Shown here one piece after another: positions 29,896-38,783 of a stretch of 64,000 nt of DNA. The stretch is from TH-plancto1 sp043777375 (lineage in GTDB: Bacteria > Planctomycetota > Planctomycetia > Planctomycetales > Planctomycetaceae). A program made the translations under genes and the position numbers. Each line of letters begins with the position of its first letter. Position 1 is the first letter of the stretch. Under the pieces are notes generated by a model, which saw only the letters and a program-made list of their open reading frames with translations, had not been told where the DNA came from and did no database searches. The DNA lies in the NCBI GenBank assembly GCA_043777375.1, contig JAYWHX010000009.1:1-64000 (forward strand). Reading direction: 5' to 3'.

Positions 29896-31866
29896 TCAGT
29901 GCGGGGCAGTGCGTGCGTTTCTCTGACCACACAGAATGGTCTCCGGCAGCGAAAGCAACCAATGTGAATCACCCAGCGACAGGTGCATCGGAACCGCAAC
30001 CGGTCCGGTGGTGAGCAGTCGCTGGCTTTCAATCGCCCCAGTTTGGAGATCGAGCCCCCACAGGGTCGATCGAGTTGGCCAGTAGACTGTTCGCCCTTCC
30101 GTCACGGGAACTCCTGTCCCCGCAGATGCGAGGTCATCCGACCCGAACTCCCAGCGGGGATCGCCGGTGAGGAGCGAAACAGCCCGCAATCGCGTCCCGG
30201 CAATCAGCACCGTCCCGCGCGACGCACAGACAACTCCTTGCAGGGGAAACGCCAGAGACTGCTTCCACAGGACCTCGCCGCTATCAAACGAAAACGCGAT
30301 CACCTGTGATTGCAGCGGGTCTGCGACGACAAGTACACCCGCGAGACAGTCGAGGAGCGGGGCGTGTGATCCCGACTGAGCGGGCGGCGATGAGACCATT
30401 TCCGTCGAGGCCCAGTGAACTGATCCTCGCCTCGCTTCGAGAGTGACAATCACACCCAGAAGTGTCCGCGCGACCACGAGGCCCCCCTTCACCAGCAGCT
30501 GGGTCTGTGACAGCGGCTCACCCGGTTCGGCGGCACAGGTCCCGATGCGTGTCCACCAGACGAGATGACCATCGTCTTGTGAGAAGGCGGCCACCGCGAG
30601 TTCCACTTGAGGAGCCGGACGGCACAAAGGCACCAGCACCAGGTCGTCGCTTGGCCAGGCTCCGGGAGACAGCACAGGCGGTCCGTGGAATTGCCACTCC
30701 GGTTCTGGGAGATTTCGAGATTCCACTTGCCAGAGAACGCGCCCCTGCCCCTGATCGGTATCAAGAGCGATGAGCGTTCCAGATTGGGGAACCAAGGGTG
30801 GACGAGGTCGCCAGCGAGCAGCATCGCCAATGACCCCAAAGTAGCGGTCGTTCGAGCAGGCTCCCCAGGCGATCCGGCAAGGAAGTTCCCGCGACGAGGA
30901 ATCACTGATGGGAGGCCCATCAAAGAGGGCGCCTACATCGTTCGGAAGTCCCGCCGACCAAAATGGCTCGCCGGTAACCGAGTTCAAGGCCCGAATCTGT
31001 TGTCCATTGTTCAGCAGCAGGAGCCCTCGTTGATTGCACTGCACCGACAAAGGGGTCTGCCATTGCGTCAGGGGACAGTTTTCAGTGGCGACGGTGGACC
31101 AGTGAATTTCTCCCAGACTCGCTGGCTCGCTCGCAGAATTCGCGAGTATCAGGGAATCGCTAGAGGGCTGTCGCGCGAGCTTCCCGTCGCCCAACTCCTG
31201 TAGTCCTACACGGGTCTGCTGCTCCGCTGTGAGTGGGAAACCGACGATGTGCCGTGCGATCTGGAATTTCAGAAGTGCGTTCTGCGTCACCTCAGCATTC
31301 GACGAGGTCAGAGGAAGCATCGAAGGGGGAGCCATAAGCGGTGCATCGGTTTCGAGATTGATCAGACGCCCCCACAGCCGCAGTGAGAATTCCAGATCGC
31401 CACGCTCCGCAGCTCGGGCTGCCAAATCCTGACTCGCAAGGGGTGCAGCGACGGACGCGCTGGACTCTTCGACGATCCTCCACAATGCCTCCTCATCGCG
31501 ATCACGACGAGCTCGACTGAGCAGTGACGAGACGACGCTGCTGGTTCTCTTGCGATAGACCGCCAGCCCCTCAACGGGCAAGCGGCAGAGTTTTTGTTGA
31601 ATGGCGACAGGCAATCCCACGAACCGCCCCGGACCGACCTTCACCAACTCTCCGTCCGCGTCAGCTCTCAGTCGGTCCATCAGGTCGAGTGACGCACTCC
31701 AATCTTCTGCTGCCACGAGCTGATCATGGACAACCAGCTGCTTTTCAGCGGCCAGTGAAACATTCAGCCCGACGAGCTCTCCCGAGATCTCCTCGGCGCA
31801 ACAGACATCATGCACTGCCGATAAAACAGAGAAAACTGTGACGAATAACGCGAGGACAGGCCTCAT
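29896..31866 (-). CDS. Secreted PQQ-like propeller protein with helical N-terminal region
   Basis: Exported 656-residue protein. After a signal peptide (RPVLALFVTVFSVLSAVH) comes a helical region of about 230 residues (DWSASLDLMDRLRADADGEL, RKRTSSVVSSLLSRARRD), then PQQ-type blades: LNSVTGEPFWSAGL, LDTDQGQGRVLWQVE, FSQDDGHLVWWTRIG, FSFDSGEVLWKQSL and VSLLTGDPRWEFG. The N-terminal part resembles that of planctomycete proteins that pair a helical domain with a propeller. ATG 31866 has GGGAG upstream; a GTG at 31884 overlaps the stop of the small membrane gene and could allow coupled initiation instead. Substrate unknown. Confidence 0.84.
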   Translation of the reverse strand: MRPVLALFVTVFSVLSAVHDVCCAEEISGELVGLNVSLAAEKQLVVHDQLVAAEDWSASLDLMDRLRADADGELVKVGPGRFVGLPVAIQQKLCRLPVEGLAVYRKRTSSVVSSLLSRARRDRDEEALWRIVEESSASVAAPLASQDLAARAAERGDLEFSLRLWGRLINLETDAPLMAPPSMLPLTSSNAEVTQNALLKFQIARHIVGFPLTAEQQTRVGLQELGDGKLARQPSSDSLILANSASEPASLGEIHWSTVATENCPLTQWQTPLSVQCNQRGLLLLNNGQQIRALNSVTGEPFWSAGLPNDVGALFDGPPISDSSSRELPCRIAWGACSNDRYFGVIGDAARWRPRPPLVPQSGTLIALDTDQGQGRVLWQVESRNLPEPEWQFHGPPVLSPGAWPSDDLVLVPLCRPAPQVELAVAAFSQDDGHLVWWTRIGTCAAEPGEPLSQTQLLVKGGLVVARTLLGVIVTLEARRGSVHWASTEMVSSPPAQSGSHAPLLDCLAGVLVVADPLQSQVIAFSFDSGEVLWKQSLAFPLQGVVCASRGTVLIAGTRLRAVSLLTGDPRWEFGSDDLASAGTGVPVTEGRTVYWPTRSTLWGLDLQTGAIESQRLLTTGPVAVPMHLSLGDSHWLLSLPETILCGQRNARTAPH

Positions 31867-31880
31867 GCGGACAGACTCCC

Positions 31881-32060
31881 TCACGGCACGCGATCACGCA
31901 ATTTGTGACCCATGAAAAACACGATGACACCCAGCAACGTCAGACCCGGCATCCACAGCAGATTGAAACCAAAATTCAGCTGCCAAAGTATTAAGACCGG
32001 CAGAAACGTAAGTGCCACGAGTTGGAGAAACACTCCCAGGAGATTTCGAATATCAGACAT
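31881..32060 (-). CDS. Small two-helix membrane protein
   Basis: A 59-residue protein starting MSDIRNLLGVFLQLVALTF, with two hydrophobic helices and a short basic end (GHKLRDRVP). I do not recognise it. The stop codon overlaps a GTG in the frame of the downstream PQQ gene, which suggests an operon. The frame is open further upstream, to 32321, but that part is Cys/Arg-rich, overlaps the divergent PIG-L gene and does not look like protein. The ribosome-binding site at 32060 is weak, so the gene is probable rather than certain. Confidence 0.6.
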   Translation of the reverse strand: MSDIRNLLGVFLQLVALTFLPVLILWQLNFGFNLLWMPGLTLLGVIVFFMGHKLRDRVP

Positions 32061-32251
32061 CTGAGACGCTCGTGGGGACAGGCCAAGTGAGAAGTCGACT
32101 CTCTTGCGACTGGCTCTCTTCCTACTGTATTTCAAGACACAGCAGGCGACAACGACCGGGTGTGACTGCCGGGCGACAGTTTTGAGATCAATCGGTAAGC
32201 TGGTGCCGACATCTGTCAATAGATCGAGCCCCCTGCAATTCTTGGTGCCAC

Positions 32252-33019
32252 ATGTCCCTGCCCCGCATTCTTGCGATTCATGCGCATCCCGATGACATTG
32301 AAATCCAATGCGCTGGAACATTAGCCCGACTGAAGCAGCTGGGGTGCGAAGTCATCCTGGCCACGATGACCGCCGGAGATTGCGGCAGCGCCGTTCTGGG
32401 GCCCGATGAGATTGCAGCTGTCCGTCGCGCTGAGGCGAAAGCCGCAGCGGATTTGCTGGGGGCGGACTACTTCTGTTTGGAGTTTAAAGACCTGCAAATC
32501 TGCCACGACAATGAGAGTCGACGGCGTGTGGCCGAGATGATCCGCAAGGCTCGACCCGACATCGTGCTGACTGCTCCTCCGGTCGACTACATGTCAGACC
32601 ACGAGGTGACAAGCCTGCTGGTGCGCGACGCGGCGTTCAGCGCGTCCTGCCCAAACTACAAGACGCAGCAGTGGGACCCCGCCCCGGCGACAACGAAAAT
32701 TCCGGCCCTCTACTATGTCGACCCCATTGAGGGGATTGACTGGTATGGCCAGCCGATTCCGCCCGAGTTCATCGTCGATATCAGCGAGACGTTTGAGCTG
32801 AAGCTGGCGATGTTGGCCTGTCATTCGAGTCAGCGCGAATGGCTTCGGCAACAGCATGGTCTGGATGAGTACCTCGATGGGTGTCGTCGCTGGTCGGCGG
32901 GCCGAGGGGCCGAGATCGAAGTCGCTTACGGTGAGGCCTTCCGTCAGCACAAGGGGCACCCATATCCACATGACAATGCGTTAGCTCAAGTGTTGTCTCA
33001 CGGAGTGGTCACTCGTTGA
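32252..33019 (+). CDS. PIG-L/LmbE family deacetylase (BshB-like)
   Basis: Zinc-dependent N-acetylglucosamine-type deacetylase of 255 residues. The zinc site is the AHPDDIE motif (His12, Asp14, Asp15) with the third ligand in DYMSDHE near residue 114. TAGDCGS is the following conserved loop. The overall pattern resembles BshB1, which deacetylates GlcNAc-malate in bacillithiol synthesis, but the glycosyltransferase BshA and BshC are not adjacent, so the substrate is left open. It is divergent from the small membrane gene. The region after its stop holds repeat units (33027-33106). Confidence 0.88.
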   Translation: MSLPRILAIHAHPDDIEIQCAGTLARLKQLGCEVILATMTAGDCGSAVLGPDEIAAVRRAEAKAAADLLGADYFCLEFKDLQICHDNESRRRVAEMIRKARPDIVLTAPPVDYMSDHEVTSLLVRDAAFSASCPNYKTQQWDPAPATTKIPALYYVDPIEGIDWYGQPIPPEFIVDISETFELKLAMLACHSSQREWLRQQHGLDEYLDGCRRWSAGRGAEIEVAYGEAFRQHKGHPYPHDNALAQVLSHGVVTR

Positions 33020-33026
33020 GGGGCGT

Positions 33027-33106
33027 GCGTCGCGGGCCAGCCCGCAGCGCCAGCAAGGGCGAGATGCTCGTCCTGAGACCGGCTCAGGAGGAGCTTCGCA
33101 CTCCCC
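33027..33106. repeat. Cluster of dispersed-repeat units
   Basis: GCGGGCCAGCCCGC forms a hairpin at about 33032-33045. CGCCAGCAAGGGCGAG and then GGCTCAGGAGGAGCTTCGCA (about 33080-33100) follow. The last resembles the arm of the inverted repeat at 53480-53562 (GCTCGGCAGGAGCCTCGC). The cluster fills the gap between the convergent PIG-L and histidine kinase genes. Confidence 0.5.
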
Positions 33107-33125
33107 TGACATGGCACGCGAACGG

Positions 33126-34823
33126 TCACCCAGAGATCGTGGCCGACTCGGGGGCATCGAGTTCTTCTCGATGCGCGGGCCAGGCGAGCGTGAACTTGGC
33201 CCCGGCCTGCGGCTGGCTTTCGACGATGATCTCGCCGCCATGCTCGCGCAGGATTTTCTGACTCGCGGCCAGTCCGATCCCAGTTCCCGCAGAGCCCTTC
33301 GACGATTCAAACAAGTTGAACAGCTTGGTCTGCTCCACCGGGTCGATGCCGGGTCCGTTGTCGCGGACCTCTATGCACACTCGATCTTGGGCGAAGTCGA
33401 AGCGGGTCGCGATGTCGATCGTCGGAGACGCCGACCCGTAGAGAGCATCGAGTGCGTTGATCAGGATGTTGAGTGACGCGCGGTGGATGCCCTCTTGATC
33501 GAAGAGCGTCTCGGGGATATCGGTCGCGAAATGAGTGTGGATCGTGACCCCTTGCTCATCGGCCCGCTGCTGAATGAGTTCGACGACCTCCCGGACCGTC
33601 TCGTTGACATGTGCCAGTTCCAGCTTCGGCCTCCGCTCCTTGCCAAACGCCAGCATGTCCATCACCAGGTTGTAGATGCGGTCTTGGTTCCGTTCGAGAA
33701 TGCCCCATCCCTTCCGAATCAATCCATCGTCCTCGCCATCGAGGCCCATCTGGATCAGGTGACTGCCACCCTTCATCCCCTGCAAGATGTTCTTGATATG
33801 GTGGCTCAGCATGGCAATCGCCTGGCCCACAGCGGCCAGCCGCTCGGCCTGCACGAACGCCTGCTGGAAGCGGTGGGTCTCGACGGCCAGGGCCGATTGA
33901 CGCCCGATGGCCATCAGCAGCTTAAGTGTCTCCTCGTTGAACCGCGATCCACCGGGGAAACGCAGCACGTCCATCGAGGGGGTCGTCGTGTCGACATAGA
34001 TGACCCCCATCAATTCGTACCGCCCCTGCATCGGGACGCACATCGCCTCGCGGATGCCCGATTGCAGGACACTAGGGGCCTCTTCAAAACGACTGTCATG
34101 ACGGGCATCAGTCGTGCGGACGGCGACTCCCCCACGAATGACATGTTCGACGATACTCGTCGATAGTGGGATGCGTTCGGTCGCATCAGTACCCCCTCGA
34201 AAGGCCACGACGCGCGGCTCGATGCGGTCCGTCTTACTGTCGGCGACCAACATACAGCCGCGATCTGCCCCGACCGCTCCGAGCGTCAGATCGAGGATCT
34301 TTTGCAACACCTCGTCGAGCGAACCCGTAGGCCGGACCGCCTCTTCCGAGATCCGATACAACAGCTGGAGATTGGCTCCGGCATGCGTGGAACTGGAGAG
34401 TCGGGCAGCTGTCTCCTCGACGAGTGTCCGACCTGCCTCCCCCGGCGACTGAGCGACAATCCGCGACTGGTCCGCTGGGTGTTCCGGCCCCATCAGTTGC
34501 ACGCGGTCAGCTGCGACTCGCGTGCGTGTGGAGAAGTGGCAGACGAGGATGGAGCGACCGATCTGGATTTGGTCACCGTCGCGCAGGGTACGTTTGCGGG
34601 TCAGCGAGCCGTTGACGAAGGTGCCGTTGGAACTCCCTTCGTCGATCACCCGCCAACCGTCGCCTTCGGTCCAGCGGAGGAAGGCATGCCGCCGGGAGGA
34701 CTCGGTGTCGTGCAGGCGAATATCATTCGTCGCCCCGCGCCCAATCGTGATCTCGTCCTGCGAGAACTCGAACCGCTGCCCCTGATCGGTGCCCTGGATC
34801 AGAAGTAGAGTGACACTCGGCAC
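33126..34823 (-). CDS. FHA-GAF sensor histidine kinase
   Basis: Soluble sensor kinase of 565 residues with no membrane helix. Domains in order: FHA (1-95; TIGRGATNDIRL, SSRRHAF, GSSNGTFVNG), GAF (about 150-300; KILDLTLGAVGADRGCML), HisKA-like helices with the phosphoacceptor in MLSHHIKNILQGM (about 340), and HATPase (NALDALYG, EVRDNGPGID, GTGIGLAASQ). The FHA domain suggests that a Ser/Thr kinase phosphoprotein directs its activity. No response regulator is adjacent, so it is an orphan kinase here. ATG 34823 begins the FHA domain directly. It is convergent with the PIG-L gene. Confidence 0.92.
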   Translation of the reverse strand: MPSVTLLLIQGTDQGQRFEFSQDEITIGRGATNDIRLHDTESSRRHAFLRWTEGDGWRVIDEGSSNGTFVNGSLTRKRTLRDGDQIQIGRSILVCHFSTRTRVAADRVQLMGPEHPADQSRIVAQSPGEAGRTLVEETAARLSSSTHAGANLQLLYRISEEAVRPTGSLDEVLQKILDLTLGAVGADRGCMLVADSKTDRIEPRVVAFRGGTDATERIPLSTSIVEHVIRGGVAVRTTDARHDSRFEEAPSVLQSGIREAMCVPMQGRYELMGVIYVDTTTPSMDVLRFPGGSRFNEETLKLLMAIGRQSALAVETHRFQQAFVQAERLAAVGQAIAMLSHHIKNILQGMKGGSHLIQMGLDGEDDGLIRKGWGILERNQDRIYNLVMDMLAFGKERRPKLELAHVNETVREVVELIQQRADEQGVTIHTHFATDIPETLFDQEGIHRASLNILINALDALYGSASPTIDIATRFDFAQDRVCIEVRDNGPGIDPVEQTKLFNLFESSKGSAGTGIGLAASQKILREHGGEIIVESQPQAGAKFTLAWPAHREELDAPESATISG

Positions 34824-35145
34824 GGGGGAGTCCTAGACGGGCTGGGGGTGGAGCGAACTCTCGCATTCTATCCGCGAGAAAGGGATGACCACGAGTCTGA
34901 CGGGATGCGAGAGGGAGTGTGACCAAAGGCTAAGAGGGCGGACCGCACTCACGTGTCGACAGACAAGGCGGGCTTTGCGAACGGATGTCTCACCAAGTCA
35001 AAATCGCAGTGGAGTTCGCCGATGGGACACTCCTGCAAACCGCCACGGACCATCGAACTCGGACTGAATCGGGTTTCATTGCGAACCAACCCGTTTCCCC
35101 CTATACTACGGGGCTTCCGTTTCATCCAGACCCGTGGAGCCCGTG
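34824..35145. other. Intergenic region, divergent promoters
   Basis: A 322-base gap between the histidine kinase and the 39-residue zinc-ribbon gene. The right part holds a near-consensus promoter (35079-35107). The rest shows no ORF with protein-like composition. Confidence 0.5.
35079..35107 (+). promoter_or_regulatory. Sigma-70-type promoter for the mini zinc-ribbon gene
   Basis: TTGCGA (-35) and TATACT (-10) are separated by exactly 17 bp, and the start codon lies 38 bases after the -10 box. This is the best-formed promoter I found in the window. Confidence 0.7.
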
Positions 35146-35265
35146 ATGGTCATCCGACCGCGTACCAAAGCGAAAATCGCCAAAAAGCAGAAGCGTTGCG
35201 GCAAGTGCAACGCTCTGGTCAGCTACCGATCCCGCTGCAAGAAGTGCCACAAGGCCGTCAGCTAA
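35146..35265 (+). CDS. Mini zinc-ribbon protein (39 residues), L40e-like
   Basis: A very basic 39-residue protein beginning MVIRPRTKAKIAKKQKR. It has two Cys pairs, CGKC (residues 18-21) and CKKC (31-34), spaced by ten residues, which should form one zinc ribbon. The Cys spacing, the high Lys/Arg content and the small size recall the archaeal/eukaryotic ribosomal protein L40e and other ribosome-associated zinc ribbons. Homology is not claimed. ATG 35146 follows GTGGAGCCCGTG, and a strong promoter lies upstream. Codon use matches neighbours. The RidA-family gene follows 24 bases after the stop, probably in the same transcript. Confidence 0.75.
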   Translation: MVIRPRTKAKIAKKQKRCGKCNALVSYRSRCKKCHKAVS

Positions 35266-35289
35266 ACCCTGTCAGCAGAATGGGTTGCA

Positions 35290-35751
35290 ATGAGTCCCGA
35301 ATCACGACTGACTGAGCTGGGTTTGACTCTGCCGCCTGTTCCCAAGGCGGGTGGGATCTACAAGCCGGTTGTTCGTGTGGGCAACTTGCTCTATGTCTCG
35401 GGGCATGGGCCGATGCGTAGCGACGGCACTCTGATTACCGGAAAGGTCGGACTCGACCTGACGGAACAAGAGGGTTTCGAAGCTGCGCGGGCTGTTGGAT
35501 TGACGTTATTGGCGACCGTGCGGAATGCACTCGGGTCGCTCGACCGTATTCAACGCACAATCAAAACACTCGGAATGGTGAACTCGACACCAGATTTCCA
35601 GCGGCATCCGGCAGTCATTAACGGGTTTAGCCAGCTCCTCAGGGACTTGTTCGGCGAGGAGGGTGTGGGAGCCCGCAGTGCTGTTGGCATGGGATCGCTC
35701 CCTGGAAATATTGCTGTCGAGGTGGAAGTCATTTTCGAGTTGAAGGATTAG
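35290..35751 (+). CDS. RidA/YjgF family protein
   Basis: Small cytosolic protein of 153 residues in the Rid family, whose best-studied members hydrolyse reactive enamine/imine intermediates from PLP enzymes. The pattern is GNLLYVSGHGPMRSDG, then AARAVGLTLLATVRNALGSL, and the C-terminal VGARSAVGMGSLPGNIAVEV that carries the conserved Arg at the subunit interface. This is the longer subgroup in which the C-terminus reads ARSAVG rather than the RidA-proper pattern, so the substrate could differ. It is 24 bases after the mini zinc-ribbon gene, probably co-transcribed from the promoter at 35079. Confidence 0.9.
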   Translation: MSPESRLTELGLTLPPVPKAGGIYKPVVRVGNLLYVSGHGPMRSDGTLITGKVGLDLTEQEGFEAARAVGLTLLATVRNALGSLDRIQRTIKTLGMVNSTPDFQRHPAVINGFSQLLRDLFGEEGVGARSAVGMGSLPGNIAVEVEVIFELKD

Positions 35752-35929
35752 TTTGATTCAGCCCCACTGTTACGAAGAGTAGGCTTCATCGGCGGTTTTT
35801 CTTAAGTTTCTTGTCACGTCGGCTCATGTGCCGGGAATTTTTTCAATCGCCTCGATATCTTCTTTGTGCTTGGTTCGGCAAAGTCTTTGCGGAACCAATT
35901 CCACAACACCTGATTTCGAGGATTTTCAA

Positions 35930-36298
35930 ATGAAGCGCGTTTCTGCTTTGGCGTTGGCAATGGGCCTGATGGTTGGCTGCGAGAAGGCTCCGGAGGCACC
36001 AGTTGCCACCCCAACGACCAATCCAACGGACATGATGAAGTCGATGCAAGACAGTGCCACTGCTGCCGGCCACGGTGCTGCTGCTGCTGCAACAGATGCA
36101 GTTAAGGACGCCGGTGCCAAGGTTGAAGCTGCGGGCGACGCCGCTGCTGCAAAGGTCGAAGCTGTGGGTGATGCCGCAGCTGCCAAGGTCGAAGCTGTGG
36201 GCGACGCCGCAGCTGCCAAGGTTGAAGAAGTCAAAGAAGAAGCAGCAACCAAGGTTGAAGAAGTGAAGGAAGCTGTCGAAGGTGCCGTGAAGCCTTAA
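35930..36298 (+). CDS. Lipoprotein with 11-residue amphipathic repeats
   Basis: A 122-residue lipoprotein. The signal peptide ends in LMVGC, with Cys17 as lipidation site. A Thr/Pro-rich linker leads to an Ala-rich helix. Residues 61-115 are five 11-residue repeats (AGAKVEAAGDA, AAAKVEAVGDA twice, AAAKVEEVKEE, AATKVEEVKEA), a periodicity like LEA group 3 or apolipoprotein helices. The function is unknown; a surface or membrane-stabilising helix is an inference. ATG 35930 has GAGGA upstream. The frame is open from 35828, but the added part is not a signal peptide. A strong terminator follows. Confidence 0.85.
   Translation: MKRVSALALAMGLMVGCEKAPEAPVATPTTNPTDMMKSMQDSATAAGHGAAAAATDAVKDAGAKVEAAGDAAAAKVEAVGDAAAAKVEAVGDAAAAKVEEVKEEAATKVEEVKEAVEGAVKP
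36110..36274 (+). repeat. Five 33-bp coding tandem repeats
   Basis: These are the DNA units behind the 11-residue repeats of the lipoprotein. The central two units are nearly identical (GCCGCAGCTGCCAAGG recurs), which points to recent duplication. The outer units have drifted. Confidence 0.85.
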
Positions 36299-36321
36299 TT
36301 GGCTTCCGACTGAAGAACACC

Positions 36322-36360
36322 AAAAGCGGTGGTCTGCCCTCGGGCGAACCACCGCTTTTT
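36322..36360 (+). terminator. Rho-independent terminator after the repeat lipoprotein
   Basis: AAAAGCGGTGGT pairs with ACCACCGCTTTT over 12 bp, with an inner GCCC/GGGC stem, and ends in TTTTT. It lies 24 bases after the stop codon. Confidence 0.85.
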
Positions 36361-36397
36361 CTATTCCACATTCCTGTCTTCAGATCTGCAAACCCCC

Positions 36398-38584
36398 TCA
36401 CACCTGCCAATTCCGGAGATTCAAATCCTCAGAGGGCACCACCAGCTCGATCATGCCTTCCGATGGCACGCGGTCCAGGCTGACACGGTCTTCGAAGAGC
36501 TCGACATAGAAGTGGACGCCTTGACCGGAAGTCAGGCCCAGATCTGCTAATGGGACCATCACGACCGCCACATCTTCGAGAGCGGCAATAGCCCCCGTTT
36601 TTTCGGGAGTGCCTCCGCCCAGCAGCGTGACTTCAGGCGATCCCGATACGCGAGGCCGAACGCGAATCTCATGTCCGTCTGGTTCCAGGAACCGCATTCG
36701 AAGTTCCTGCCCCGGACGAATGGCGTCTCGCGCTGGCTCAGCTGTGTCACAACGAATGAGCAGCATCTGTTGATCGAACCCGAAATGGAGTTCCCGGATC
36801 AACCCCTGGGTGACGCGGGCCATGGTGCCCCGCTCCGAGCCCGCCACAAACTGGCCCGCTGACATCCACTCAAAATAGCGGCGGCGCCCGTCGGGCTTCA
36901 CACTCAGCAGGCGTTTCGGTTGGGTATGAATACTGGCTTTATGAATCCGGCAGATCGGTCGCAACAAGACATTCGGCGGTGATTCGCCCAGCAACCGAAA
37001 GACGTTTTGCAGGTGCCGCCGGAACAGCTGATCGAACAAATCGTCCTGGCCGGAATTGCGATCGTCACCGTACCACCAGCACCAGTCACTGCCCTCGGCA
37101 ATGTCGAGTTCACGCCACGCCCTGTTGAGCGTCGCCTCATCAAACTTCCCACTGGCAACTTGCTTCTTCAGGAACTCGCGGGCCAGATGCAGCACATCCC
37201 ACGCCTGCCGGTCCTCGGAGTGTCCGATCCAGATGTAGAAGTCCGAGTTGATCCAGCTACCAGCGTGCAGCTTTTGCAGCGGTTCCGGCGCGGGGGCCGC
37301 TTCGAGGTGATCGCACACGCGCATGGGCTTCACGTCCGCATGGCGAACAGCCTCGCGGTAGAGTGTCCGCAGAAACACCACTCCGCCATCGCGGTAATGC
37401 TCCCAGCAGTTCTCCCCATCCAAAATCACCGGTACTAAGACTGGGGCGTCGCGATTGTCTTTACGTACCGCCCGTCCGACTTCCGCACAGGCGTTGAGCA
37501 TGTGATGAGCCGCCGTGACCGGGTCTTGGCGCTGAGCCTCGAACCCGATGAAATCACTGAGCCCCAGGTCGCGGAAGATCAGCTGGAGCGACTTGCCCTG
37601 ATGCTCCCAGCGCCAGGGACGATAGAGCAAATCGGGTCGGTTGATCCGCTTGTGATTGTCTCGATGAATGGCCCCGTCGAGCGAGCGTGACAGAATTCCC
37701 TCGTCGGTGGCGATCCACTGAATCCCCGCCTCGATGATGGCTGGCAGGATATCCGCCGAGACGGAGCCCTCAGACGGCCACATCCCACGCGGCTTGCGCC
37801 CGAACAGCTTTTCGTGCAGAGCCACAGCTGAGTTGATCTGCCGCGTCGCGTCCTCGGCATAGCTCTCCAGAGAAGCGGGCAATTCGCAGCTCGGCATCGC
37901 CTGTCGGGCCGATCGTTTGTCCCACAGCAGTGGGAGGATTGGATGGTAGAACGGCGTCGTGGTCAGCTCGACCTGACCACGGTCCTGCAACTCCTTGTGC
38001 AGCGGGATCACCTGCGCAATGACTTCCTTTTGCCGCGTCAACAGCCAGTGTTTGTCCGATTCGGTGTAGTCGCGGGACTTCTCGCGAAACTCCCGCAGCT
38101 CCGCGTCTTCCTCGAACAACAACTCATGAAACCATGAGAGATTGTGCCAGACTTGCAGGTCTCGCAGATCCTGCGAAGACATGCGGGACAACGCTCCATC
38201 GGCCCCCGTGGGATGCGTGGAGCGTTTGCGGTGGAGTTCCAGATATCTGGGGAACGGTCGAATCATCGATTCGAGATTGGCAGCGAAAAAGTTGTCGACG
38301 AGATAGCGGGCATCATGCGCATTCAGCCCATCGGTCGGCATCCGGGAGACATCCAGATGTCGATCGCTGCCTCCATCGACGTACCGCTGGATTTGAACCA
38401 GCAAACTCGGGACCAGATTGATCGAGCAACGGAACTCGGGGACCTCCTTCAAATGGAGGGCCATCCCGATGTAGTCCTTGGTCGCATGAAATCGCACCCA
38501 CGGCATCAGCGTTTCGCCAGCCACATCGTCCGGGTAATACGGTTGATGTTGATGCCAGAGAATGGCCAGGGAGACGGGCAGCAT
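36398..38584 (-). CDS. Glycoside hydrolase family 57 protein
   Basis: Predicted alpha-glucan-active enzyme (amylopullulanase or glucanotransferase type) of 728 residues, probably cytosolic because no signal peptide is seen. The N-terminus has LAILWHQHQPYY, the GH57 first conserved region. GMWPSEGSVS (about residue 270) contains the likely nucleophile Glu, and VILDGENCWEHY (about 388) the likely acid/base Asp. A beta-rich C-terminal domain follows (EPDGHEIRVRPRVSGSPEVT). ATG 38584 has AGAGGAA upstream and begins the catalytic domain; the frame is open to 38704 but the added part is not family-like. No glycogen genes are adjacent. Confidence 0.9.
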   Translation of the reverse strand: MLPVSLAILWHQHQPYYPDDVAGETLMPWVRFHATKDYIGMALHLKEVPEFRCSINLVPSLLVQIQRYVDGGSDRHLDVSRMPTDGLNAHDARYLVDNFFAANLESMIRPFPRYLELHRKRSTHPTGADGALSRMSSQDLRDLQVWHNLSWFHELLFEEDAELREFREKSRDYTESDKHWLLTRQKEVIAQVIPLHKELQDRGQVELTTTPFYHPILPLLWDKRSARQAMPSCELPASLESYAEDATRQINSAVALHEKLFGRKPRGMWPSEGSVSADILPAIIEAGIQWIATDEGILSRSLDGAIHRDNHKRINRPDLLYRPWRWEHQGKSLQLIFRDLGLSDFIGFEAQRQDPVTAAHHMLNACAEVGRAVRKDNRDAPVLVPVILDGENCWEHYRDGGVVFLRTLYREAVRHADVKPMRVCDHLEAAPAPEPLQKLHAGSWINSDFYIWIGHSEDRQAWDVLHLAREFLKKQVASGKFDEATLNRAWRELDIAEGSDWCWWYGDDRNSGQDDLFDQLFRRHLQNVFRLLGESPPNVLLRPICRIHKASIHTQPKRLLSVKPDGRRRYFEWMSAGQFVAGSERGTMARVTQGLIRELHFGFDQQMLLIRCDTAEPARDAIRPGQELRMRFLEPDGHEIRVRPRVSGSPEVTLLGGGTPEKTGAIAALEDVAVVMVPLADLGLTSGQGVHFYVELFEDRVSLDRVPSEGMIELVVPSEDLNLRNWQV

Positions 38585-38783
38585 GACAGATTCCTCTTGG
38601 GGCAAGAGCGCAGACGCAGTGTAGCAAGTGCCCGCGATCTTCGTCCGCTTCACCACCGCAAAACACCCCGCATGGCCGGGATCCTCGACCCTCGCATAAA
38701 ACATCGTCTCGCTCTGGTCGATCGGGGAATCCGTTCTATCATTCGCCCATCACAACTCCCCACACTGCCGAGAGAACTTTCCA

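Noticed and set aside
36110..36274. Possible CRISPR-like array
   Set aside because: The repeats are contiguous 33-bp coding units without spacers and translate to amphipathic 11-mers.
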